Source: Brasenia schreberi
Lineage: Eukaryota; Streptophyta; Magnoliopsida; Nymphaeales; Cabombaceae
Length of the DNA stretch: 64,000 nt
Assembly (NCBI GenBank): GCA_036023115.1
Contig: JAYKKT010000041.1
Coordinates: forward strand, 434,501 to 498,500
Reading direction: 5' to 3'
Both the position numbers and the translations under genes were made by a program. This document shows positions 47,693-57,958 of this stretch, one piece after another. Numbering within the stretch: position 1 is the stretch's first letter; each line of letters starts with the position of its first letter. The notes under the pieces were generated by a model. The model made no database searches. It had not been told where the DNA came from and worked only from the letters and a program-made list of their open reading frames with translations.

Positions 47693-48020
47693 AAGTCTGA
47701 AAAAAGTTGAAGAAACTATCTAACTTTGACTTATATGCAAGCTTGTATGCAAGCTTTTCTTGTAATTTTCTTGTATAACTTTGACTGTGGGAAAACTTTT
47801 CTTGTAATTTTTCCTTGTATGCAAGCTTCACACTTGTTAAAAGTGTTTTTCTCAAATCTTGGTAGTAAGTCAAAGTTAGATAGTTTCTTCAACTTTTTCA
47901 GACTTATATGCCAAAGGCGTTTATGTCATACTATCTAACTTTGACTTACTACCAAGATTTGAGAAAAACACTTTTAACAAGTGTGAAGCTTGCATACAAG
48001 GAAAAATTACAAGAAAAGTT
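47668..48020. repeat. Nested inverted repeats from strand switching
   Basis: Arm pair X: 47668-47733 and 47866-47930, reverse complements except for one A-run length. Arm pair Y: 47794-47884 and 47930-48020, 91 bp with no visible mismatch. The native coding order (HKRLWHISLKKVEE, then KCEACIQGKITRK) runs through left X and right Y. The block between is their joined inverted copy plus about 60 bp of scrambled short pieces (47734-47793). Confidence 0.92.
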
Positions 48021-48469
48021 TTTCTCAAAGAGACAATAAGAATAACAACCCTGTTGAGAGTCATTCACACTGATTTATGTGACCCTTTAGAGTAAGGTCA
48101 TATCGAGGAAAAGTATATTTCATAACCTTTATCGATTATTACTCAAGATATACATATATATATATATCCTAGCACATAATTCTGAGGTACTTAAAGCATT
48201 TAAAGAATATAAGCAAGAAGTTGAAAATCAACTAGAGCATTCAATCAAGGTCTTAAGGTTAGATAGAGGTAGTTAATATGTCTCTACGGAATTTTTGAAA
48301 TTATGTAAAAACTTTGGTATTTCAAAACAAAATACAATGCCCAGAACATCTCAACAACATGATATAGCTGAAAGATATAACAAGACCTTACTGAACATGA
48401 CAAGGTCAATGTTAATCGATGTCTCTCTACCAAGGATATTTTGGGGAGAAGCAATTGATTCTGGTTCAT

Positions 48470-49020
48470 CAAAACCTGCAATCCAAGTCGAATTGGCCCC
48501 TTATGAGTCCAAGTATGGTTTCAACCCGTCGGTATCAGGTTCAATTCTCAATCGGTTTTGGTTCCCATTGGGTTTGAGCTTCATTTGAAACTTCTATAAA
48601 AAAAAAGATGAGGTTTTAAATTTGAAACAAAAATGAACTTAAAACTACGCGGTTTCATCGAACTTATACATGGTGGTGTCACCAGGCTTTTGACAACTAA
48701 GTATTCTGTATTGAGCCTTTCCGTACGACACAAAATATCCTTTTTGAGTCCGTAATAAAAATCAACTATGGTTGGGATATGAATCAAATATTTTTCATTT
48801 AATTTATATATATATATATATGTATATATATAATTTGAATATATATATATGTATATATATAATTTGAATATATATATATATGTGTGTGGGTGCGCACGCA
48901 TGTAAAGGGTTGGTTCCATTCCAAGAATGGAACGATGAACCAAACAACCGGTCTCTTTACTTTTAGAACCGAGTTGACCTAAACGCTCGACATCTAGAAC
49001 CGAACAAAACCGTTTATGAA
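48470..49020. repeat. CCGGTT-rich hAT-like sequence with AT tandem units
   Basis: CAATCGGTTTTGGTTCCC at the left; GAACCGAACAAAACCGTTTA at the right. Inside are TA tracts with a ~31-bp unit (TATATATAATTTGAATATAT) repeated at 48815-48880. Confidence 0.5.
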
Positions 49021-49887
49021 TTGCGGTTCCACGGACACTCCTACATACACCCTCATAGATGATGGATTAAAAACTAGGAAAATAGATTACCAGCATTGGG
49101 TGATGGCCGACCGGTGGCGAAAGTTGCTGCCCCGACTGGTGTTGGTGGCAGTGTCATGCTCGCTAGCTCGTTTGTATACAAGCTACACTGTATTCGATTT
49201 TGTTCGAACACGATCTCGAGTAACTCGTTATGAATAACGAGTCATAAAGGTCCGAGCTTCAACTTGGTTCAGGTGTTCTTGGGCTCAACCCTTCTTCCGG
49301 TGGTTCTAAAACCGTAACCAAAACTAGCTCTTAGAACGATCAAAAGTGTTCAAGCATTTTATCTAAGTCTTTCAATTAATGGTAATATATGACTTCCTCA
49401 TATTAAATTAATTTGATATTTGATAAGTGGTTGATGCTATCACATGATATCATGTTACACTTTTTTTAGCAAAGAGCTATTTTTTGATAGCTTGTCATGA
49501 TCGAGCCAAGTGGGTTGGGTTCTAGCAATTTGGGGTTTAAATCTTGCGGCCTGCAATGCGGGCCGGTTTGCTTCTAAAGGTTTATTAAAGCAACCCCAGT
49601 TAGGGCGGGTATATTAAGCCCGATTTAGGTGGGTTACGCAGCCCGCCCTGTTGCCGTCCTTTTTTGTGGTTGACAAAAGGTTTGCCCTTTAGGGTAAGAG
49701 CCCCCAATTAGGAATTCATTCCGTTTTGCACAAAAAGAAGGGAATTTAGAGATATAATGTGGATGTCAAGTGATAACTTCTTGGAAATTCTAGGAAGATC
49801 GTCGTCGTGAAGACGCCAAGGGCCTCTTCCTTCGTCTCGTTAAATCCTTTAGAAAGAGTTGCCGCAAGTCGTCTCTACGGATCACAC
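49021..49887. other. Spacer and 5' flank of the SelK-like gene
   Basis: Includes a GAGCTCG-type scrap (49155-49270). 49800-49887 is the probable 5' UTR of the SelK-like gene. No other gene recognised. Confidence 0.4.
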
Positions 49888-51390
49888 ATGGCGTACGTCG
49901 AGAAAGGTAATTCTCTCGTCTCTCTCAAACCCTTTCCTTCGAATTTCTTCTTTTCTTCCTGTTTTCTGTTGGCTTTTGGAATTGTTGAGTTTCCATCGAT
50001 CGCTTCAATTTCTCACGGCAATTCGTTTCATAGGTTAAATCCTCGTAGATCCGATTATCCTCTGTGATTGTTTGTTTAGACGAATTTCGACCCCATACAA
50101 CTAGGGTTGTTTTTTCGTGTGTGGAAGAATATAGTCGATTTTAGGGGGGGGGTTCCCTTTGTGTATCATATGTTGATCTTAATTGGTATTTCCGAGATTA
50201 ACTTGTGAGAATTTTGGTAACCGTTGGTTCAGGTCTCTTGTTCATCTCTGATCCTGTGGCGAGAGATTTCGTCTTTCTTCCTTTTAATTGCACTATATTT
50301 CTTTCTTTTTTGGTACTATATTACGATCATTAAGGTGCATTTGGATAAATTGTCAAGAATTCTCAGAGGTTGAGAGTTCTTTATGTAAAGAGTCCTTATT
50401 CACCCAAAAACTATGAGAATGCTGCAATGGTCACGGATGATTCACAATGACATAGTACCTCAAGAGGCTCTACACGACGTCAACCAAGAGAATTTGTCTG
50501 TAGAATGCTTAATCAGATGAAGGTTCGCTCGATCAATATGGTCTTTCCCTTCTGAAATTTGAGAATAAGAACGGCTATGCCAAGAACATCCTCCCAAAAC
50601 AGAGTTGGAATTTGGAGATGTAGAATTCTTGGGCGCTACTGAATCCCTTTCCTTATTGTAGACAACCTCCGCAGCTGGGAATTCCAGGAAATATTCGGCG
50701 CATCTCCCACTCCTAAATAGAGCCTTAATTTAATTCGTTCATCTGTACTGATTCATGCTGTGCAAGTCATTAATGTTTTGTATTGCCTTTGAATTATTGT
50801 TATAGAAACCGTCTGCTGAGCATATTGTCTTCCTCCAGGTGTTGTGAAAACCAAGAGATCAGTGTGGAGACTGAGTTTCATCAAGGATCTTTTCTGGACC
50901 ATAATCAATTTCATCACGGTGTTCTTCACAACGATGTTTTCGGTATATCTCTAAACCTTTTCTTTTTGTTGATCTTTTTGATAGTCATGTGCACCCGTGC
51001 ACCTTCCCTCTTTCTCTCTCTCTCCATCAAGCACCTTCTTTGAAAAGAACTCTTTAATGAGTTTGTGTTAGTCATTTTAATTTTTACATGTTACATTGGT
51101 GGATTTCAGATGGAAAAGACAGATGCATACAAGAAAAAATCAGATTCTGGAAGTAGATGGGATGGTGGGCCTGGTGGAGGAGGCTCTGGGAGGGGCCCTT
51201 ATGGAGGCGGCACCCGTGGACCGCCCAGTGGATTGGATAATGTCCGAGGCATTGATCATAGTAAGTGATTCCACTTTTCGTTTCTTCCTACTTTTCTCTT
51301 TTACATTGTCCACATTTTTGTGACCTCTAACCAAGTATTGTTTTCAATTCAGGTTCTCTTCCTGCGTGTGGTTCGTGCTGTGGAGGCTAA
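49888..51390 (+). CDS. Selenoprotein K/G-like small membrane protein (Cys form)
   Basis: Four exons: 49888-49906, 50839-50942, 51110-51260, 51353-51390. All junctions are GT-AG and in phase, giving 103 residues. Order: MAYVEKGVVKTKRSVWRLS, then one membrane helix at about 22-41 (KDLFWTIINFITVFFTTMFS), then the motif MEKTDAYKKKSDSGSRWDGG, a Gly-rich tail (PGGGGSGRGPYGGG, then RGPPSGLDNVRGIDHSS) and the end LPACGSCCGG. This is the SelK/SelG family. Animal SelK is an ER membrane selenoprotein in ER-associated degradation and palmitoylation; plant members have Cys where animals have Sec, as here. Only 19 coding nucleotides are in exon 1, so single-exon gene finders would miss it. The start codon gives the conserved N-terminus of the family. 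Confidence 0.9.
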
Positions 51391-51779
51391 GCCAGTAACA
51401 TAAAGGAACCCATGATTGTTAAAATGTTTTCTTTGCTTTTAATGTAGATGAAATGCTATCCTTCCATCTTTAATATCGATGAGCCGTTGGTGTGGATCGT
51501 TGGCTGAACGTAGGCAATCTGGCAACTCAATTCGAGTTGTTTGAAGAATGAAAAATGACCTCTCATACTCTGTGGTATCTTTTCTCAGCAAGCAGTTAAT
51601 GGGTTTCTTGATTCACTTGCCACCATGGCCCTCATAATATTCTATATTTTGTTACAAAGAAGCTAAACTAAGTAGTCGAGATGGGGGTGAGGCCTGAGAC
51701 TTGCTGGCCATCATGAGCATGGCAGGATTTCTCAAAGCCAGCACTTTTCCCTCATTGATCATGGAAGAGAACCTGCTGA

Positions 51780-52330
51780 ACAAGAGTTCTAGTGAAGTTT
51801 ACTCAAGTTGAAGCATGGAAACCGTGCATTAAAGAGTCCTCATTGAGGCCTTTAAGGGTTGTCCGTTTCTACTGCATGGCCCAATTTTCCTACAATTCAC
51901 ATAGGATCTCTACCATCACAAGAGCTCATTTAAGATCAGCATGTGGTGGAACCCGTTACTCCCCTTGGTCGTGACCCAAACACAGGTCGACTGTAACCAC
52001 CTCATGGTGCTCAAGGAGCTGAAGGAGCGTTGCATCATGTTCGAAGAGTCGCAGGCCTCTTTGGAGCTTGAATGTGTACGCATGGTAACATTTGCCAATC
52101 GACGTCTGTTCTTGAATTTGATGTTGGTAACAAGGAGGTGGGGTTCATCTCGTCCTTAAACCCTGCTATGCAAAATCGATATGATGGATTTTTCAAAATT
52201 ATTCAAAAAAATCGATCGGGTTGCTTATTGGTTGGACTTGCAGGAGTGATTGAAGGTGCATGTGGTCTTTCATGTGAGCCAGCTGAAGCCGGTGGTGTAC
52301 GATGATCCGATAAAGAGGGCTAGACAATCA
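51780..52330 (+). mobile_element. Ty3/gypsy remnant (end of integrase / 3' polyprotein)
   Basis: Pieces in different frames keep gypsy order: RFYCMAQFSYNSHRISTITR (near 51865), KELKERCIMFEESQASLELE (near 52010), an LEFDVGNKEVGFI piece (near 52092), NRYDGFFKIIQK (near 52170) and a frame-shifted HVVFHVSQLKPVVYDDP (near 52260-52310). These correspond to the C-terminal integrase region ending in the FHVSxLKP motif. Frameshifts and the lack of neighbouring RT show it is a fragment. Confidence 0.8.
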
Positions 52331-52860
52331 CCTTGCTATCATATGAGGATATAGAGAAGGTTGGGTGGGTGGTGGCTCATGAGGTGCGTAAAACTGGTCG
52401 TAGGAACAATAAAAATGAATAAAAATAACAATAAAAAAGGAACAATAAAAATCTAAGAGAAAAAAATCAAGAAACAAGTACATTTTTACGAACCTTACAC
52501 GAAAGAAGAGACGTTGAGTCGCACTCTCTTGCAATAGAGATGTGATTGAGTTATGTTTCTTACCAAAAGAGACCTACAACACGGACAGTTTTCTTTGTTG
52601 AAAGGACGTTCTTGTGTTGCATCTCCAGTTGGGAACTAACTGTGTGAAGCATTATGGGACGGTTGGTGGTTTAATATCATGTGTTGAATCGAGTTTCGAG
52701 TTGTGGGTTGGCGTGAGAGGATTGACGGTGAGGTGGAAATATGTAATAAAAGAGAATTCACACGGTTGAGGGATATAACAGAATTACAATAAAAAAGTGT
52801 GAATAGTGAAAAGGATGTATCAATTATGTTTTTGTGTTGTGTGTGAAAGAGAGGTGGATG
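52331..52860. other. Unannotated spacer after the gypsy scrap
   Basis: It may include eroded LTR of the gypsy element, but I see no TG...CA pair or second copy. Confidence 0.35.
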
Positions 52861-52864
52861 TTTA

Positions 52865-53130
52865 TGAAACCGGAACTACATCAAACCTGCCTGCAGAACC
52901 GGGGCTGAAATCGAAACCTTAGGGTTCCTGAACGAATGGTTCAGAGCAACCAAATTAAGCCATAATCTGGTTCCGGTTCTAAAATCCTACCTTTCTTGAA
53001 TTGCTTTAACAAAATCTGGAATCAAACGGGAACCGAAGGAGGTCATTGTGGCCCTGGTTTCAGATTCCAGTAGAGCCAGATATGTTCGAAACCACCGTTC
53101 TTGGTTTATCAGAATCCGGCAAGGTCTAAG
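52865..53130. repeat. CCGGTT-rich hAT-like copy
   Basis: AAACCGGAACTACATC at the left, ATCCGGCAAGGTCTAAGT at the right. Inside are GGTTCCGGTTC and GAACCGAAGG strings. Confidence 0.5.
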
Positions 53131-53324
53131 TGGGGATGTCAATCGGCATCTATTTGAGACCAGGACCTGATCAGAAGAGATGCTGATTGGATACTAGCAA
53201 TGCAAAGGAAAGCTGTCTCGTTTCGGTAATGGATTTTATTTTATACATGAATAACCCATTGAGTTCGGAGAAATTGAACGAGTTTTAATCCAATCTGTCG
53301 ACATCTTTACTGACCGATTGGGCT

Positions 53325-53700
53325 TGGGTAGAGATGTCAATACCGCTAGGCCCGGCCGAGAAAAATATGGGCCGGGCCAGATTTTGGCCTGTAAAATGTT
53401 GGTTTGGTTCATATAAATAAATATAGAAATAAATAAATATTTTATTATATATATAGTTTTTCAATTACATATATACATATATGAATGTATATGTATATAT
53501 ACATATATAAAGTTTTTTATTATATATATACATAGTTTTTTATTATAGTTAAATTTAGATTTTAAGTAGATGTGGATCGGGTCTAATATCTAATGGGCCT
53601 GTGATCCTGCGGGCCAATCCGGCCCACATCAGCTCCCAGGGCCATAGGCTTGGGGCTACCTTGGACCTTGGATCGACCCGACTCAGGATGCTTGCAACAA
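53325..53700. repeat. hAT-like repeat with GGCCCGG ends
   Basis: GGTAGAGATGTCAATACCGC and CTAGGCCCGGCCG at the left; GGCCAATCCGGCCCAC and GATCGACCCGACTCAGG toward the right; AT-rich palindromic core at 53430-53560. A TAGRGATGTCAA start is typical of plant hAT-type non-autonomous elements. Confidence 0.5.
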
Positions 53701-53884
53701 ACTTAATAAGACGAATGTCAATAAAATTTATCCAACCAATGGAATCCTACCCAATTTGATGTGAACAAGATGGGTATTACTAGGTTTGATTGAAAATAGG
53801 AATATATGTGACTTAGGAATGGGGAGCAAGGGATATCGCCTATACCTTATCTAAAGTATATATATAAATCGGAACCCACCTATT

Positions 53885-54085
53885 TCTTACGTACACATTC
53901 ATATTTTTTGGGTGGTATTAGTATAATTTGAAAAATATAAAGGTTTTTAGAAAAACAAAAGATAATATTATCACACTCATGTTTTTTTCGATATCATGAG
54001 TATAATTTAAAACATTAAAGATATTTAACAAAATGAAAGACAATATTATTATACTCATGATTCTGAAAAAAAATTATCGAGAATG
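53885..54085. mobile_element. ACTCATG-type MITE, two adjoining units
   Basis: ATTATCACACTCATG, then ATCATGAGTATAATTT, then ATTATTATACTCATGATTCT. It looks like two family members sharing a junction. Confidence 0.55.
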
Positions 54086-54379
54086 ATAGGTCCCACTCTT
54101 ACTCTTGCTAGACTATTTACATTAATCTAAACTATTTCATCGGAGCATTCCACTAAAGAAATAGATGGTCTAAATTAAAAGGCAAAAAAGTACATTTTTT
54201 TTTCTTCAAAAAATCAACTTTCCCATCTCCATTGAATAGTTTAGCATATTACCTGGGTCGGAGGAGTACATAGGATTTGGGTTTCTCTCTTCATGATAAT
54301 AAGGTGGGTACGACACAGAGAGTTGGGTGTGGACCCCAGTACCGTATAAGACTTGTTTGGTTATGGACCATGACCATAA

Positions 54380-54900
54380 TCGAACCATCCAGCAGGTGAT
54401 TTCGGGTTTGACGGTTTCAGGATTCGGTTTCGAGTGGCTTTGGATCTAATGTTTGGATGGTTTCGAATTTAGTTTCAAAATGGTTTTGGTTTTGGATTTG
54501 ATTTAATTATATAACTATTAAACAATTTAAACTATGAAAGACTATATAAGTTTATATAAGTATAAATTATAGAACTATAAGTAGTAGTGTGTAATGTATT
54601 ATATATTACATTAAAAAGAGTATAATTATATTAGATAAGTTCTTATAATGTATTATATTAATTAATAATTTATGCATACATGATATATCACATTACAAAA
54701 TGTATGTAGACTATGTAGTATTTATGTAACTATGTAAGTATATAACATATTATATGTATGATATATGTAATGTATTATGTAATATAATCATATAAATATT
54801 ACATTATATATAATAATAAGACGTTAAACTTAAGTTCTAATATAATAAAATATAATACAATATATGTATAAAAATTCATAGAATATGAAATATATATATA
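54380..54900. other. CCGGTT scrap then extremely AT-rich tract
   Basis: 54405-54500 has GGTTTCAGGATTCGGTTTCG. 54520-54900 is low-complexity AATATA-type sequence. Confidence 0.45.
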
Positions 54901-56069
54901 AAAAAAATAGGTTTGACCATAATTTACTTACGTATGAATTATGCCTCTTAGTATCTTCTTGGGTGGAGAGAAACAAAAACCTGTGAAGTTCTCTTACCTT
55001 TTAGTAGAAATCTCTTACCTAAAGTGATTGACTCTAAACTTAATCATCATTATCACTCCATTCTTGTGTGGGATCACTACCAATAACACTCATACTAGTT
55101 TCTCCTTCAGTAGTATAGTCTTCGGTATATATGTCAACCGACGTTTTTTACATTATTGTGCTCAATGCCTTTCTCTTTTCTAATCATGTAGGCAAGCGTA
55201 AGTTTTTTAAGATTTCGGGTTGTAAGTTAAAACATTGTTTGTTTAATATATTACCACTTGCACTAAGTATTTATCCTACAACAACAGTTGAGGTTGCAAC
55301 ACTAAAAGTATTCTTAGCAATTAATGATAAAATTAGATAAGTAAGTTGATCCTCTTATCACCATTTTAAAAATCTAATTTCTCTCCAATGAATGGCATTG
55401 TATACCTCAAACTCTTTCGATTTCTAAGTCTAAATTTTAAAATCTGACTAAAAAATTTGTTACCAAGAGAAAAGGATGCATGATTGTCACTGTTTTTTTC
55501 TTCTACTTGTGAAAGAAGATGAATATGCAGAAAAGCCTCTATAATCAACACATAATTGATTAATGTTTAATCTTGTACCATTTATTAAACTGTTCATATT
55601 TTTAAACTTATTTAATATATTTTTTTATAATAAGTATTCAAAAATCATTCTAAGCCTTCTAATTTTAATCTAGGATCTAATGTAATTAGCAATAACTAAA
55701 TTAATTGTTGAAAGATCTATATAATAATTAAGTTATTTTTCTTTCATCTCCTGCATAGTATGAGATAAATAAGAATCAATACGAAATTATGATAATTCAT
55801 GAAGTACTTCTAAAGCGTGATAAACAAATAAATAAGTAAGATAGTAAACACTAGATAATACATTTATAATATTATTAAAAATAGAAATGATATTTAAAAG
55901 ATATATACAAACATCTAAATTAGATTCAAACAAATTTGATTGTGGAAAATAAATATACGTAAATTATGTAATAAGTCTCTATAGGGTATAATCACGGACA
56001 ACCATTGATAGGTTGAGTTTCTATCATGTTCAATGTCTTTTGAAATTTTTCTTGATCTTTTATCTTTTC

Positions 56070-56130
56070 GTTTACAAAACAACAACAACAATAGCAACTA
56101 AGCATTTTGTCATACTAGATGGGGTCGATT
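56070..56130 (-). mobile_element. 3' end of an Au-type SINE
   Basis: AAAACAACAACAACAATAGC, then CTAGATGGGGTCGAT, the reverse complement of the terminus seen at 19965-20018. Confidence 0.65.
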
Positions 56131-56245
56131 ACATTGATTCTTTGTTTTCAATAGCCCTATCATGTGGAAACATAGATTTTCGTTTACAAAATTTATTTAT
56201 TTATTTCTAACATAAGAACACCTTCAAAAAATATTAAGTACATTT

Positions 56246-56326
56246 CTAATAGGTTGTATTTTAGGTCGTATACTAATAGGTTGTATTTTAGGTCGTATAC
56301 TAATAGGTTGTATTTTAGGTCGTATA
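56246..56326. repeat. Three perfect 27-bp tandem repeats
   Basis: Units at 56246, 56273 and 56300, each starting CTAATAGGTTGTATTTTAGG and ending TCGTATA. Confidence 0.97.
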
Positions 56327-56618
56327 ATCTTCAAACGATCTTTTACACAAGTTAAATACATGACAAGCACATCGAATATAAAAAAATTTATTGCATAAAA
56401 TATGTAACATACTCTTTGTAACTCAAAAATAACACACATATTTGCAACAATATTATTAAGTGAAATTTATTTTTTTTACAAGATAATCGATAATCTTCAA
56501 AAACGGATTTTAACATATATAGTAAATATTTTTTGCAATGTGTGATTTATCAAAACAACGAAATGTAAGAAGACATTTTTGAATTAACCAACTCTCATCT
56601 ATCCAATTAACAAGAACA

Positions 56619-56620
<2 letters not shown>

Positions 56621-56687
<67 letters not shown>
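56621..56687. repeat. (TA)n microsatellite
   Basis: Uninterrupted TA repeats. Confidence 0.97.
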
Positions 56688-56689
<2 letters not shown>

Positions 56690-57640
56690 GTTAATTATAA
56701 GTCCATATATTATCACATAGTGATACACTACGTTCAAATGAACAAAAAATGAAGCTAACTATTTTTTTATTTATATAATTTATGAATATGTCTACTAACC
56801 GATTGCTTAGAAATATGTATATCTAAAGCATTATGAGTAATTTTTTATGTAATAAACAAATCAAAAGTTTTAACCAAAATTAAAGGAAGATATTTTATTG
56901 AAATAAAATATGCAAAACTCCTATCAATCATGAGTGGAGTTGTAGTAGAAAAGCCCTATAAAATGAGATCTACTACCAAAGAAATTTTACTTGAGCTTAA
57001 TGAACATTTAAATCTATTACTCTTGGATGTTTTTTTATAATATAATTTCTTAAGATACCATAACCATTTCATGACTTAAAATTGTATACATTATCAAGTA
57101 GTTGTATTTTGCCGAATTCACACTGTCTTGTTGATCATATAATTTAAGAAAATAAAATTTAAAAAAATAAGATTTGTATGACTTAGTTTTGAGAGGGTGT
57201 TCTCCATGTATAGGTTGTATTTATTAAACTTTTTGTGGCGAAATGGTTTTCTATATAAATGATATGTTAGTACATGTATCACTACTTATATCGGTCATGT
57301 TTTCTTTATTGGATGATATTCATATCATAAGTCTTTGAGGAGTGTGACAATTGTGACCTCCTTTCAAAATGACTTTTTGTTTGTTTTGTAACTATAATAA
57401 ATCATTCACTTAATAAAAATAACTAAATAAATTAAAAATAAATAAAATATGAATAAAATAATAAGAAAACAAAAAGATTAAGAACCAGTAGGTGGCAACT
57501 TTTATATTTGTTGTCGAAATATATCTATCAAGATTTTGAAGTGATCGATCGAACGGTCAACATAATTGATGACTAACCAATAAATGAGCGCTGTGTGCCA
57601 CCTATTTAAATTAAAAAAATTAAAATTTAAAGCGGTCGAT
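56690..57640. other. AT-rich spacer
   Basis: No gene or element recognised. Confidence 0.4.
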
Positions 57641-57895
57641 AACGAGTACTCGGGCACCCACGGTCCAGTGAACCAGTCAACCGGATTGACGAATCCGATT
57701 CTGTCGTCGATCCGGTTATGGAACCGATTCGACGGTTCGAATCGGAATCAAACGTTGGTTTTCACGAGTCGTTTTTTCAAATATACAAACTGTAACCGAA
57801 GCGGAACATACTCGGTTCCGGTTCCATCCGATTTGTAAGCCGGTTCGATTCCGATTCGAACCGCCATATCGGTTACGTATACCCCGTCTTGAACA
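57640..57895. repeat. CCGGTT/CGGTTCG-rich hAT-like copy upstream of THO5
   Basis: GAACCAGTCAACCGGATTGA at the left, CGATTCGAACCGCCATATCG at the right, with inverted GGTTCGAATCGGAATC / GATTCCGATTCGAACC arms. It lies only about 60-320 bp before the THO5 start, so it may overlap the promoter. Confidence 0.6.
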
Positions 57896-57930
57896 TTGAT
57901 ATATCCCTAAATAGGAGGCGAAACGACAGA

Positions 57931-57954
57931 CAGAGAGAGAGAGAGAGAGAGAGC
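57931..57954. repeat. (GA)n in the THO5 leader
   Basis: GA repeats end a few bases before the THO5 ATG, typical of plant 5' UTRs. Confidence 0.85.
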
Positions 57955-57958
57955 AAAC

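Larger units (their letters stand above)
44626..48460 (+). mobile_element. Second Ty1/copia remnant (LTR to integrase), rearranged and 3'-truncated
   Basis: A probable 5' LTR (44626-45549, TGTTGG...CA) is followed by TGGTATTAGGGC (45551), a near match to the copia primer-binding site TGGTATCAGAGC. A leader with 37-bp repeats precedes a gag start at 45944 (MSPILENYIGQWTEKS). Gag continues in other frames at 46260-46530 (FTTAKELFDSITTKYDT). A damaged zinc knuckle (KYFNCENM, KKDCRNKK; 46900-46950), protease WWIDPRATRHI (47062; normally DSGATRHI) and pre-integrase pieces follow. Then comes integrase with VIHTDLCDP, FIDYYSRYTY, LRLDRG, TSQQHDIAERYNKTLLNM and FWGEAI (48060-48460). Frames are broken repeatedly. 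Coding stops abruptly at about 48460, where a CCGGTT-type repeat begins. No 3' LTR was found. Confidence 0.85.
54901..56620. other. AT-rich spacer
   Basis: No gene assigned. A plus-strand frame at 55131-55340 was inspected and not accepted. It contains the SINE 3' end at 56070-56130 and the 27-bp triplication at 56246. Confidence 0.4.

Noticed and set aside
49016..49237. 73-residue frame starting in a CCGGTT repeat
   Set aside because: Overlaps two repeat families; the translation is not protein-like.
55131..55340. Frame with a distant look of a hAT transposase C-terminus (TTTVEVATLKVFLAIN)
   Set aside because: Similarity is too weak by eye and no other transposase block is nearby. A profile search of 54900-57500 would decide.
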